Of a stretch of DNA of 45,053 nucleotides, positions 29,401-38,545 are shown one piece after another. Numbering within the stretch: position 1 is the stretch's first letter; the number at the start of each line of letters is the position of its first letter. Both the position numbers and the translations under genes were made by a program. Source of the stretch: Flavobacteriales bacterium (lineage in GTDB: Bacteria; Bacteroidota; Bacteroidia; Flavobacteriales_F; PHOS-HE28); the NCBI GenBank assembly GCA_016710965.1, contig JADJTW010000037.1:1-45053 (forward strand). Reading direction: 5' to 3'. The notes under the pieces were generated by a model. The model worked only from the letters and a program-made list of their open reading frames with translations. It ran no database searches and had not been told where the DNA came from.

Positions 29401-32138
29401 AGGAATTCTCCGGTGAGCGCAGCATTGTTCGCACCGGCTGGCAACACGAACGTGCCCAATGTGCCGCCGCTGGAGTTGAGAACCCGGAACGTCACATCCA
29501 GGTCAACTGGCCCCGTGTTGGACAGGCAGGCTTCCACGCGCAGTAAACCTTGAGCGCTGGTGGCGAAACTGAACACGTCCGGGGTATTGTCTGGAAGTGA
29601 GCAAGGGCCAGTGATGCCGCTTGATGGGGTATCATAGGTTAGCGCGTTCGCCGCGGCGGCGGTATTGTTCGCCTCGATCTCGGTTACGTCGGCGCATGTG
29701 CAGTTCGTTGTTGGGTTATTGATCGTCAGGTTCGTGCCGTTATCACTCCCTTCCACGACAGGGTTGCTGCCGACGACGCGTATGCGGTAACCTGTTCCCG
29801 GCGCAGTGCCGATAGGTATGCTCGCGCTGATGATCCCGTTCGTGGTGCCGCTTAAGGTGCCGATGACCATGGGGCTGGCGAAGCTGCCGGAGGCACTGGA
29901 GAGTTGCGCGGTGAATGTGTTGCCGGCATTGAAGGCGCCCGAAACCGTGAATGGCACATTCACAGCCTGGCCGGTACAGAGCGGGCCATTGATCAGACCC
30001 GTGATGATCGATCGATCCTCGAACTTGACGAGGAAGCCATCGTGATCGCCTGCGAATGAGTTCTGGTGACCATTGAGTGATATACCGTTGAGGGATGTGG
30101 TGACTCCTGTTAGGATCACGCTCCCATTGGATTGCAAGGCGCACCGGCCGCTTACGAAATAAGTCGGCTCCCAGAACCCACCCTCAAAGCCTTCCCCGCC
30201 ATAGTATGTGCCCCAAGAGCGGTCACCACTTGGGCCGAATTTGGTCAGGAAGGCATCCGATCCACCTCCTCCGTAAGTATTCTGATGGCCATTGCTGGCG
30301 ATATCGGTGGTCGAACTCGTGAATCCCGTCAAGTATGCGCTCCCAGCCGCGTCCACTGCGCAGGAATAGGCGAAATCCTCATTGCTCCCGCCGTAGTAGC
30401 TGCTCCACTCACGTGTTCCGTCCGCGTTGAACTTCGCGATGAAGCCATCGCTTACTCCGCCCCCGTAGGCATTCTGATGACCCCCGCTGGCGATACCGGT
30501 CGTGGAGGAGGTCGAACCGGCGAGGAAGACGCTTCCATCGGTGCTCACGGCGCACTGCCAGCCATTATCACCGCCAGAGCCACCGTAGTAGGAGGCCCAG
30601 ACAAGGGCGCCGCCGGAGTGGAACTTGGCAAGGAAAGCGTCGAACCCACCCCCGATGGTGTTCTGGTGACCACCGCTGGCGATCGAAGCCGTGGAAGTTG
30701 TTTGTCCGCTAATTATCACGTACCCGCTGGGGTCAACGATGCAGGATTGTCCAGTATCGTAGTCGTTCCCACCGTAATAGGTGCCCCACAAGCGCGTACC
30801 AGTCGGACTGAATTTGACCAGGAAACCATCACGATCCCCGCCGCCGTATGTATTCTGGTGCCCGCCGGAAGCGATCGCCGAACTCGACGACGCTTCGCCG
30901 CACAGGAACACATTCCCGCTGGCTTCAACATCGCAATGCAGGCTGCGGTCATATCCGGTACCGCCATAATAGGTCGCCCATAGGCGCGTGCCTGCAGCGT
31001 TGAACTTGACCAGGAACGCGTCATTATCACCACCGATCGCGTTCTGGTGCCCTCCGCTCGCAATGCCCGTGGAGGAATTCGTCTCACCTGAGAGGAACAC
31101 GTTCCCGTTCGCGTCCACAGCACATTGGAACCCCGAGTCACCTCCCGGCCCACCATAGTAAGTCCCCCAAAGCCTGGTGCCCGTTGCGGTGAACTTCACC
31201 AGGAAGGCGTCCCCGAAATCGGCATAGGTGTTCTGGTGTCCGCCAGCGGCGATGCCATTGCTGGATGCCGCTGATCCGGCCATGTACACATTCCCACTGG
31301 CATCCGTGGTACAAGACCAACCAAAGTCCTCGCCCTCCCCGCCATAGTAGGTGGCCCATAGGCGCGCTGGGTCGATGACGAGCGTTCGGTTTCGATCGTA
31401 ATTCTCCAACGCGAAGCGCAGCGCATTGCCTTCCAAGACGAAGCTCGTCGCAACCTTATTTCCGTCCTGGAAGCTTACCGGCCGCTCTTCGGTGAACCGC
31501 CCCATGCGGTTTCCATGGATCAAGTTGCCCTCGGCGTCCAGGGATAGTTCTTCATGGTGAATGAAGCGCATGCGGATCTGATCGGGATCCGCACCGGGCC
31601 GCACGACGAAGTCGTACTTCATTCCCTTCGCCGTGGTGTACACCACCCAGTCGATGCCGGGATAGATCTCGTGATAGGTCACCTTGGTGTAGCTGCGTAC
31701 ATCCAGTGCGTCATGGTTGTAGTACTGCGTGTAGTCATCGCTTCGGCCTTCAGTGGTGATGCGTGAGTTGGGGTCTGCGCCCTCCAGGACCATGTCCATG
31801 CGATAGGTCTCCAGTCTGAGGTCCCCGCCCATTTGCTTTGCCCCCACGCGATCGGGACGTTCATGAGGAGCTGCCTCCTGGCTGCGTTGTGGATGGTGCA
31901 GTCGGCTGAACTGGTAGGCGATGCCGTTTTCAAGGAGGAAGAGTTGCGTGTTGCCCTGGCTCAGTCTGTAACGGACATATGGCGCAGGCTCACCTTCGGT
32001 GGTGCGCACCTGGCCCTTGTTCTCCTCGAAACCAGCGGGTGTGCTTGATAGGTTCTCCAGCATTGCCGGTGTTGGCGGCGTGCCGGCCATAGCGGTGGTG
32101 CCAAGCATGAGGCTGGCAAGGAGGAGCGGAGTTCTCAT
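22440..32138 (-). CDS. Giant (~3,230 aa) T9SS surface protein: DUF7948-like, SBBP propeller, PPC-like array, Cys/Asp-rich repeats
   Basis: Starts at the ATG at 32138 (MRTPLLLASLMLGTTAMAG, a signal peptide); an upstream in-frame ATG lacks signal features. Approximate domains: 30-254, the N-terminal domain that usually precedes SBBP repeats (FEENKGQV, DYTQYYNHDALDVRSYTKV); 255-706, seven SBBP beta-propeller repeats (LWGTYYGG...GGHQN); 710-800, an Ig-like module; 810-2210, about eleven PPC-like units of ~128 aa (FADDTEPNQSTAQAL, YDYFRIQ); 2215-2765, Cys/Asp-rich units (CDDGDPCTLDECD, DxDGDGxCDAxDxCP); then the shared C-terminal module and a T9SS domain ending SERLVIQP. Compared with copy A, one base is missing near 23030 and one is added near 22795. 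This breaks the frame for about 235 bases and then restores it, a likely sequencing error. Probably a large surface adhesin or matrix protein (inference). Confidence 0.85.
23930..24835 (-). repeat. 447-base tandem duplication (149 aa) inside the giant gene
   Basis: The stretch beginning CAGTCATTGTCCA at 24361 recurs at 24808, exactly 447 bases later, with near-identical sequence between (DNDCLGEPGG, DDNSACTVDDVYQANCDCAG, CDPILGV, CDPITGVS, FQDMDSDGTCDAQDGCP). The spacing keeps frame. The copies differ at a few positions such as PVNTDDDD and PVSTDDDN. Confidence 0.8.
25490..29700 (-). repeat. Tandem array of ~384-base (about 128 aa) PPC-like units
   Basis: The EPN motif at each unit start falls near 25855, 26238, 26628, 27015, 27400, 27776, 28160, 28533, 28910 and 29297, with spacing 373-390 bases. 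The units between about 25,840 and 26,930 are almost identical DNA (for example TGGTGTAGTTGAAGCGGTAG recurs), whereas distal units have diverged. This suggests recent expansion at the C-terminal side of the array. Each unit reads FxxDxEPNxxT...G.L.F..D...DYFRI, like bacterial pre-peptidase C-terminal domains. Confidence 0.85.
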
Positions 32139-32206
32139 AGGATGGGATCGGAATTGGATGACGCTAAGGGCTGCCGAATGATCGGTGTGGAAGTGTTTTC
32201 GATCCG

Positions 32207-33682
32207 TCACGCTTTGACGATCCGCCTGCTCAGGTGCTTTTCACCTATTTGCAGGTCGATGATGTAAGTGCCCGGTGCGATACCATCCAGATGGACCAGG
32301 TAGCGTCCGACGCCATTGGTGGTGACCGGGCCTGGAACGGCGATGTTCCTGCCTTGGAGGTCGCGCACGATAAGCGTGGCCGGTCCGTTGGATGCTTCAC
32401 CGATGTCGATCCATACCTCGTCCGTCGCAGGGTTCGGATAGAGCTGAACGTTCGTTGCATGGGGCTCCTCGCTCCCTGTCGGTACGTTCAACGTGTACAG
32501 TTCCTGGCCCACGGCCGTCATGTAGTTCGCGCGGAAGTACAGATCGCCGTTACAGCTAAGCATGGGCGCGGCCCCGGAGAAAGGAGAGATCACATCGCTG
32601 CCGGGAAAGAGGATCTCATTGGTGCCGGGGGCGGTCCCATCCGTACGCCAGAGCTGCCGGTTGAAGTCGCCGACAGCTGTGAAGTATAGCCATCCGTTAT
32701 AGCTGATCAGGTTGGCGGCTTGGTCGTACTCGTAGGCCGGCATGGGCAGCGCTACGGTTCCAGCCAGTGTTCCATCGCTTTGCCAGATGTAGTTGCCGGT
32801 GAAGTCGTACGCACGGCAGTAGAGCAGGCCGTTGTGCTCGGCGAAATTGGATGGCAGCCCGTCATTCACACCAATGTAGAAGTCCTTCACCAGACCCGTC
32901 CCGGCCTCGGTGCCGTCAGTTGCCCACAGTTCGATCCCCGTTGCGCCGGTTGCGCCGCGGAAATAGACCAGGCCGCCGGCTGCGGCGAATTCGGCCGGAC
33001 TGCTGCTCGCGGTCCCGATGGCAACGTCCGCGATCATGTGCGTGCCCGCCAGCGTGCCATCAGAGATCCACGGCTCGGCACCGTTGGTGCCATCAGACGC
33101 GCTGAAGAAGAGGTTGCCACCAAGGACCATAGGATTCTGGAAACCGCTGTTGGCTGTGCCAGGTTGGATGTCCATGAACAACTGGGTGCCGGCCACAGTG
33201 CCATCGGTGCTCCATAGTTCCCTCCCTGCCACGGCATCGTACCCGCGAAAGAAGATCCGATCGCCAAGCGCAGCGAACGTCATCCATTCCAGCAGGCCAG
33301 GCACATCGGTATGGACCATTACCAGCTGGGTGCCGCTCTCCGTGCCATCGGTGCGCCAGAGCCGCACGCCATTGGCTACATCGTTCGTTGTGAAGTAGAT
33401 GAAGCCGTTGACTTCCATGAAGTCCTTCGGGAAGGAAGAGCCGGTGCCCGGATTGATGTCCTTGACCATGACGGTGCCTGCCTCCGTTCCATCGGTCTTC
33501 CAGAGTTCGGTGCCATTCACCCCATCCGTGGCTTGGAAGTAGACCACGTCCCCGAAACAGGTTAACGCGCTCACGTTCGAGTTGCCGGTCGGATTGATGT
33601 CCTTCAGCAGCGTGGGGACTTGAGCGGTGGTTGCGGCGATCGCGGCGGTGCAGGTCAGCAGGGTAAGGGTTCGTGCTCGCAT
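32207..33682 (-). CDS. T9SS-secreted ELWxTDGTxxGT-repeat protein
   Basis: This intact protein is 491 aa from the ATG at 33682 (MRARTLTLLTCTAAIAATTA, a signal peptide ending Q). About eight hyalin-like or ELWxTDGT repeats form a probable beta-propeller: ELWKTDGTEAGTVMVKDINP, RLWRTDGTESGTQLV, ELWSTDGTVAGTQLFMDIQP, ELWATDGTEAGTGLVKD. The last 75 residues are a T9SS type A sorting domain (VQLYPNPATDEVWIDIG to HLSRRIVKA). The giant gene starts 68 bases downstream, so the two may share a transcript. The repeat family is common in Bacteroidota surface proteins. No enzyme motif is seen. Confidence 0.88.
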   Translation of the reverse strand: MRARTLTLLTCTAAIAATTAQVPTLLKDINPTGNSNVSALTCFGDVVYFQATDGVNGTELWKTDGTEAGTVMVKDINPGTGSSFPKDFMEVNGFIYFTTNDVANGVRLWRTDGTESGTQLVMVHTDVPGLLEWMTFAALGDRIFFRGYDAVAGRELWSTDGTVAGTQLFMDIQPGTANSGFQNPMVLGGNLFFSASDGTNGAEPWISDGTLAGTHMIADVAIGTASSSPAEFAAAGGLVYFRGATGATGIELWATDGTEAGTGLVKDFYIGVNDGLPSNFAEHNGLLYCRAYDFTGNYIWQSDGTLAGTVALPMPAYEYDQAANLISYNGWLYFTAVGDFNRQLWRTDGTAPGTNEILFPGSDVISPFSGAAPMLSCNGDLYFRANYMTAVGQELYTLNVPTGSEEPHATNVQLYPNPATDEVWIDIGEASNGPATLIVRDLQGRNIAVPGPVTTNGVGRYLVHLDGIAPGTYIIDLQIGEKHLSRRIVKA

Positions 33683-33878
33683 GGGAGTAGGTGGTTGGCA
33701 GTCATCACATCGCGGCGGGTACCCCGACGCGAACGGCTCTCCAAAACTCTACGAACCTTCGCGATGGTTCAATCCCATGAACGGGGGATGGTCAGATGGG
33801 AAGGATGCGGATCAGGGGGCCAGTGCAGGACGCATCAGCCCTGAGGACATCTTCCAGCATCCAGCTCAACGAATCCGG

Positions 33879-34535
33879 TCAGCGCAACAGTCCGCCCTTC
33901 AGCGTCTTCGCCACGGCCTCCGCGCTGTTGTGTACATGCAGCTTCTCGTACACATGCTTGATGTGGCTGCGCACGGTCTCGAAGCTGATGCCGAGCCGGT
34001 CGGCGATCATCTTGTAGCTCAAGCCGTCAACGAGCGCTTGCAGCACGTCCTTTTCACGGCTGCTCAGGATCACAGCGGGCGCGTCGGTCGGTGTGCTTTC
34101 GCGTTGGAAGTGCAGCATCACCTTGCGGGCGACGCTCGGTGTCATCGGCGCGCCGCCGCTATGCACGTCCTGGATGGCATCGAGGACCGCGTTTGGATCA
34201 TCGTTCTTCAGGAGGTACCCGACAGCTCCGGCGCGCAGGGAGTCGTACACGCGGTCCTCATCGCCGAAAACGGTGAGCATCATGATCGGCAATTCGGGCC
34301 GCTCCTGGTGCAAGGTGCGAACGGCATCGATCCCGTTGCCGCCGTTTGGGCCGGGCATGTCGATATCCATGAGCACCACATCGGGTTTGCATGCCGCCAC
34401 TTTAGCCAGCACATTGACAGCATCCGGATAGCATCCGCACATGCCGATCCCGGGTGTGGTGCCCAGCAGCGTGCCGAGCGAATCGCGGATCGCCTTGCTG
34501 TCGTCAAAGAGCGCTACGTGGATGGTGCCGGTCAT
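33879..34535 (-). CDS. NarL/LuxR-family response regulator
   Basis: 218 aa from the ATG at 34535 (MTGTIHVALFDDSKAIRDSL); an ATG six codons upstream is less likely because the receiver domain starts directly after the chosen one. The receiver has the acidic pair D11/D12, the phosphoacceptor D57 (VVLMDIDMPG), the conserved T in MMLTVFGDED and the K in YLLKNDDP. The C-terminal DNA-binding domain is a LuxR helix-turn-helix (LSSREKDVLQALVDGLSYKM, IADRLGISFETVRSHIKHVY). It starts 43 bases after the histidine kinase stop, the expected partner arrangement. Target genes are not known; the T9SS genes directly downstream are candidates. Confidence 0.93.
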   Translation of the reverse strand: MTGTIHVALFDDSKAIRDSLGTLLGTTPGIGMCGCYPDAVNVLAKVAACKPDVVLMDIDMPGPNGGNGIDAVRTLHQERPELPIMMLTVFGDEDRVYDSLRAGAVGYLLKNDDPNAVLDAIQDVHSGGAPMTPSVARKVMLHFQRESTPTDAPAVILSSREKDVLQALVDGLSYKMIADRLGISFETVRSHIKHVYEKLHVHNSAEAVAKTLKGGLLR

Positions 34536-34578
34536 GGCTCGTGGTCTGCGCACAAAACTACCAGTGCGTGCGGCAGCA

Positions 34579-37500
34579 TCAATCCCCCGAACGGGGGACG
34601 AACTCTTGCACCGGAAGTCGCAGGTTCACTTCCGTCCCGTTGCCGGGCGAAGTGGTGAGGGTGAATACCGCGTTGATCGCATTGGCGCGTGTCCGCATGT
34701 TCACGAGGCCATTGCCGTTGTAGCTGTCGGTATTGTCCGGGTCGAATCCGCAGCCATCGTCGTTCAGGATGATCGATAGGCCGCGGCCTTCAGCGTAAAT
34801 GGCAATGGTCACTTTGCCCGCGTCAGCGTACTTCACGGTGTTGTAAAGCGCCTCTTTGCAAATGAGGAAGAGGTTGCGTCGTTGCTCGGCGCTGAGCTTG
34901 CGTTCCGCAAGGTCAGGATCGGCTCGGAAGTCGAGCGCGATGTCTTTCGCTGAGAGCAGGTCCTTCGCGAAGGACTGTAAGCGCTCGATCAGCGCACCCG
35001 CATCGTCATTCTTCGGGTCGACGCTCCAAACGATGTCGCTCATGCGGTCGATCATCTCGCGCGATGAGCTGCCGATCTTCTCCGCCACGTCCTGGGAAAT
35101 GCCGTCGCTCGAGCCGGCCATTTTCCGCCGCAACGCCTCACTATAGAAACTGATGCTGCCCAGCGTGCTGCCGATATCGTCGTGCAGATCGCGTGCGATG
35201 CGGTCGCGTACGCCTTGGAGCTTGGCACGTTGCTTCGTGCGGAGCCGAGATACGAGGTACGTGCCCAGCGCACCGGCCGCGAGCACAAGGAGGAAGAACC
35301 ACCACTGCTGCCAGAATGGACCGGCAATGGTGACGATGAGCAATGCATGTTCGGGCCCTTCACGACCAAAGGCATCCCGCACGCGCACCAGCAGGCGATG
35401 CGTTCCCACGGCCACTCCGGCATAGCGCAGGGGTTCACGCGCGGTCACCTCACGATAGCCCGTCCCCTCGTCATCCAACCTGCACAGGAAGGTGAGTGGT
35501 GCGGCACCCACGGGTTGCAACGCTGTGAGCATTACGTCGAACGCACTGTTCCGGTACTGCAGTTCAAGCTGGGCGTACGTGTCCGTCTCCAGTGCGCCCC
35601 ATGTGTTGTTGATCTTTACGACCCACGGCACGGGGAGATCCGGCAACGTCCTATAGGCCGAGGGATCGAAGAGGAGCAGGTGATCATCCGCGCAAAGGGC
35701 GACACGCCCGTCGCGCAACGTAGTGATGCACTTGGTCAACTGCCGGAAGGCGCGTCCGTCGTTCACATCGACATGCAGCCAGCCGCCAGTTCTCGGGGCG
35801 TACCGTAGCAGGCCATTGCTCGTTGCGCACCATACCATGCCGGAGCGATCGACGGTCAAGCCAAGGACATCGTGCGGGAGATGCGCTGGGGGGGCGTGGG
35901 CACGCGTGCGATCGCCTACGATGCTCGCCACCCCCGCATCGCGAAGTGCCACCCAAACGGTATCGCTTTGCCTGGCCAACCCTTGCGCATCGTCACCAGG
36001 AAGCCGATGCTCTGCTTTCGCCTGCGTGCTGAACACTGTTCCGTTCGGTTCGCCTCCCGTGGCCACTGGTGTCCAACGGACAACTCCACCCAAGGTGGCG
36101 GACCAGCATGTGCCATGGGCATCCTGCATCGTGGACCGTAGCATCATTGTGCCACGCTCGTCCAGATAGTCGACCCACTCTTCGACATCCTCACTCGTGG
36201 CATGATCGATGGCGATGTGGCCATAGCCCAGAGCGCCCAGGAGCAACAGGTCGCGTCCACCGATCGAACTCGGCCACACAGCACGGGTCTGGAACATACT
36301 GCCCTCGTGATAGCTCGACCACTTTCTTGTTTCCGCCTCCGGCAGAATGCGTTCGCTTTCAGGATCGTATCGGAAGATGCCTGTCTCCGTACCGGCGAAC
36401 CATTCCCCAGGCCCGGTCTTGAAAAGCCCGGTCACCTCCATATGCGCGCCGGCGTGGGATAATTCTACGATGCGGGATGTTCGGCTCACGGGATCGACGA
36501 GGATGAAGCCCTTGGATGTGGAGATGCGGATGGTACCATCATCATCCTGCTGCAAGGCGTGGAAGACCAGATCGCCGACGCGGTTTTCCGGCAGCAGAGG
36601 AATGGCACTTGTTCGCCACACCGGGGGTGCGTAAACTGACACTCCTTTCGAGGTGCCCACCCATAGGTTCCTTGCACGGTCGCGCATCAGGCACGTTGTG
36701 CGGTCACTCCCGAGCGAGGAGCGGTCGGACCGGGCATGCCGGTAGCGCTCGATGAGCGCACCGGCCTTGTCCAACAACACCAGACCGTTCACCTTGGTCG
36801 CAGCGAGCAGATGCCGATCATCCCACTCCACCATGCCGGTGACCTCGTCCTCGATGGGAAAGTGCGATACCACGTCCGGACGTCCGGGGTCGACGCGTTG
36901 GATGCCTGCGCTCCAACCGCCCATGTAGAGCATACCATCGAGATGCACCCCGTTGGTGCTAATACCACTCGTGGCCAGCCGTTCGATGAGATCGCCGGAA
37001 CGCGCATCCACGACATGGGAGCCCGTGGTGCCCAGCATGGTCAGCCAGATTCTCCGGTCATCCAGCCTGAGCGCGGTGTGGCACCAGTTGTCCTCCGTGC
37101 GAGCGGTCGTATCGCCATGGGCGTTGACCTCCACGGGCCTGAAGCCAAGACGCCGAACTACGCCATGGCGCAGGTGATACCAGATCGCCCCCCCGCCACG
37201 TGAGCTCAACAGAAGCAGGGAATCATCCAACACCAGCACATGATTGAGCAGGTCGGTTGGCAGACCGCACGCATCAGTGCTATCGCGGCGCAAATGGGTG
37301 AATCTGCCAGTCGCCAGGTGTCGTCTGGCGAGTCCCCCACCCACAGATGTGATCCACAGGTCACCGCGTGCGTCCTCGGCGATGGAGCTGATGTAATCAC
37401 CACCAGGGCCATTCGGTCCGGCCATGAACCGCTCCACGCGCTGGCCATCATAACGGTTCAGCCCCCGCTCAGTACCGATCCAGATGTACCCCGCGCGGTC

Positions 37501-37632
37501 CTCGAAGAGGCAGGTGACCGCGTTGTCGCTCAGACCGTCTTCGGCAGTCAGGTGTTGGAAGCGGAGGTCCTGGGCTCGCGTGATCGTTAGCCCAAGGAAT
37601 GCGGCAGTGATCGTCCAGAGCCGCGCTTGCAT
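34579..37632 (-). CDS. Two-component propeller sensor histidine kinase (HisKA_3 type)
   Basis: This intact protein is 1,017 aa from the ATG at 37632 (MQARLWTITAAFLGLTITRA, a signal peptide). Residues of about 22-640 are Reg_prop beta-propeller blades (FQHLTAEDGLSDNAVTCLFE, GYIWIGTERGLNRYDG, DLWITSVGGGLAR). A Y_Y_Y-type domain follows (about 650-735), then one transmembrane helix (WWFFLLVLAAGALGTYLV). The HisKA_3 dimerisation domain contains phospho-acceptor His817 in RIARDLHDDIGSTLGS. The HATPase domain shows the N box (KEALYNTVKYADA) and G boxes (NDDGCGFDPDN, NGNGLVNMRTRAN). The propeller and Y_Y_Y region would sense a periplasmic signal. It is co-oriented with the response regulator and divergent from the secreted protein gene at 37691, with 58 bases between. 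Confidence 0.93.
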   Translation of the reverse strand: MQARLWTITAAFLGLTITRAQDLRFQHLTAEDGLSDNAVTCLFEDRAGYIWIGTERGLNRYDGQRVERFMAGPNGPGGDYISSIAEDARGDLWITSVGGGLARRHLATGRFTHLRRDSTDACGLPTDLLNHVLVLDDSLLLLSSRGGGAIWYHLRHGVVRRLGFRPVEVNAHGDTTARTEDNWCHTALRLDDRRIWLTMLGTTGSHVVDARSGDLIERLATSGISTNGVHLDGMLYMGGWSAGIQRVDPGRPDVVSHFPIEDEVTGMVEWDDRHLLAATKVNGLVLLDKAGALIERYRHARSDRSSLGSDRTTCLMRDRARNLWVGTSKGVSVYAPPVWRTSAIPLLPENRVGDLVFHALQQDDDGTIRISTSKGFILVDPVSRTSRIVELSHAGAHMEVTGLFKTGPGEWFAGTETGIFRYDPESERILPEAETRKWSSYHEGSMFQTRAVWPSSIGGRDLLLLGALGYGHIAIDHATSEDVEEWVDYLDERGTMMLRSTMQDAHGTCWSATLGGVVRWTPVATGGEPNGTVFSTQAKAEHRLPGDDAQGLARQSDTVWVALRDAGVASIVGDRTRAHAPPAHLPHDVLGLTVDRSGMVWCATSNGLLRYAPRTGGWLHVDVNDGRAFRQLTKCITTLRDGRVALCADDHLLLFDPSAYRTLPDLPVPWVVKINNTWGALETDTYAQLELQYRNSAFDVMLTALQPVGAAPLTFLCRLDDEGTGYREVTAREPLRYAGVAVGTHRLLVRVRDAFGREGPEHALLIVTIAGPFWQQWWFFLLVLAAGALGTYLVSRLRTKQRAKLQGVRDRIARDLHDDIGSTLGSISFYSEALRRKMAGSSDGISQDVAEKIGSSSREMIDRMSDIVWSVDPKNDDAGALIERLQSFAKDLLSAKDIALDFRADPDLAERKLSAEQRRNLFLICKEALYNTVKYADAGKVTIAIYAEGRGLSIILNDDGCGFDPDNTDSYNGNGLVNMRTRANAINAVFTLTTSPGNGTEVNLRLPVQEFVPRSGD
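34589..34606. promoter_or_regulatory. CCCCC-GAAC-GGGGG palindrome at the kinase 3' end
   Basis: A near-perfect palindrome (CCCCCGAACGGGGG) is embedded in the last codons of the kinase, about 50 bases before the response-regulator ATG. A degenerate relative (ATCCCATGAACGGGGGATG) occurs at about 33773-33790, past the regulator's stop and upstream of the ELWxTDGT gene. This may be a hairpin or a regulator site; it could also be chance in GC-rich DNA. Confidence 0.25.
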
Positions 37633-37690
37633 GTTCGCAAAGTAGCTGGTTGGCATGATCGCTGCTTGATCACGGCTCTACCTTCATCCC

Positions 37691-38485
37691 ATGAACCGGC
37701 CGCTATCGATATTGATGCTTGGGTTCGTCCCTTGCGTCAGCATTCACGCCCAACTGATCAACGGCAGCTTCGAAGATGGCCAGGGCAACTTCGACAATAC
37801 GGGTTGGACCAGTACCTGCCCGATGGTCTGGGGACCAGCGGCGCCGGGCTACGGCGATTTCGGCGCTCTGGTGAACCACAGCAATGCCGGCTGCAACGGA
37901 TGGAGCCGCGCGACGCATCTGGTGCCGGAGATCGCGAATGGAGAAACGTGGACCTTGGGCGGCTGGTGCGGCGTGTTCACCTTCCCGTTCTTCAGCCCTT
38001 ACGTTGGCTTTGGGCTGGGTTGGAAGGAGGCCGACGGTACGCTCCACTTCTTCACGGCGCCTGTGACCAACAATGGCACCTATACTTACTTGCAGGTGAC
38101 GAACACCTTCGCGCTCGCGCCGGGCGATACGGCATTCGTGGAGCTCGACCCCGGCACGGCCAGCGGTGGATCGGGCAATTCGCTGTTCGCCATGTACGAT
38201 GGGCTTGAACTGGCCAACCTCACCACTGGAAGTGGTGTTACGTTCCCGTCGCGCGAACTCGCACTTAGGACGAATGTTGCCCAAGATCAATTGTGGTTGG
38301 GCTGCGACGAAGCCATCCTCGCGGTGCAGCTTGTCGAACTGGGCAGTGGTCGCTCGGTCGCCATGCCCATCTCCTCTGGCGGAACGACCATCGAGGTGGA
38401 CCTTCGGGCGTTCGCCTCCGGTGCTTACGCTGTGATCGCAGGCACGGCCTCAGGCTCGCGCATCGCGCGTTTCGTGAAGTTCTGA
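37691..38485 (+). CDS. Secreted protein with a galactose-binding/CBM-like jelly-roll and a diverged C-terminal sorting-like domain
   Basis: This intact protein is 264 aa from the ATG at 37691 (MNRPLSILMLGFVPCVSIHA, a signal peptide). Residues of about 22-180 (QLINGSFEDGQGNFDNTGW, LVPEIANGETWTLGGWCGV, FVELDPGTASGGSGNSLFAM, YDGLELANL) have the layout of the NGSFE-type carbohydrate-binding-like beta sandwiches common in secreted Bacteroidota proteins. The last ~75 residues resemble a weak T9SS type A domain (DQLWLGCDEAILAVQLVEL, FASGAYAVIAG, RIARFVKF) but lack the YPNP motif. It is divergent from the kinase gene and could be controlled by it. Ligand unknown. Confidence 0.7.
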   Translation: MNRPLSILMLGFVPCVSIHAQLINGSFEDGQGNFDNTGWTSTCPMVWGPAAPGYGDFGALVNHSNAGCNGWSRATHLVPEIANGETWTLGGWCGVFTFPFFSPYVGFGLGWKEADGTLHFFTAPVTNNGTYTYLQVTNTFALAPGDTAFVELDPGTASGGSGNSLFAMYDGLELANLTTGSGVTFPSRELALRTNVAQDQLWLGCDEAILAVQLVELGSGRSVAMPISSGGTTIEVDLRAFASGAYAVIAGTASGSRIARFVKF

Positions 38486-38501
38486 TCCCTATTGACGAAC
38501 A

Positions 38502-38523
38502 AGCCCCGGCGTCGACCGGGGCT
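38502..38523. terminator. Bidirectional hairpin between convergent genes
   Basis: AGCCCCGG (38502-38509) and CCGGGGCT (38516-38523) form a perfect 8-bp stem with a 6-base loop. It lies in the 60-base gap between the convergent stops at 38485 (+) and 38546 (-) and can serve both transcripts. The plus-strand tail is CGTTCTC and the minus-strand tail is TGTTCGTC, so T tracts are weak. Confidence 0.65.
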
Positions 38524-38545
38524 CGTTCTCATGGGTCTGAAAGGT

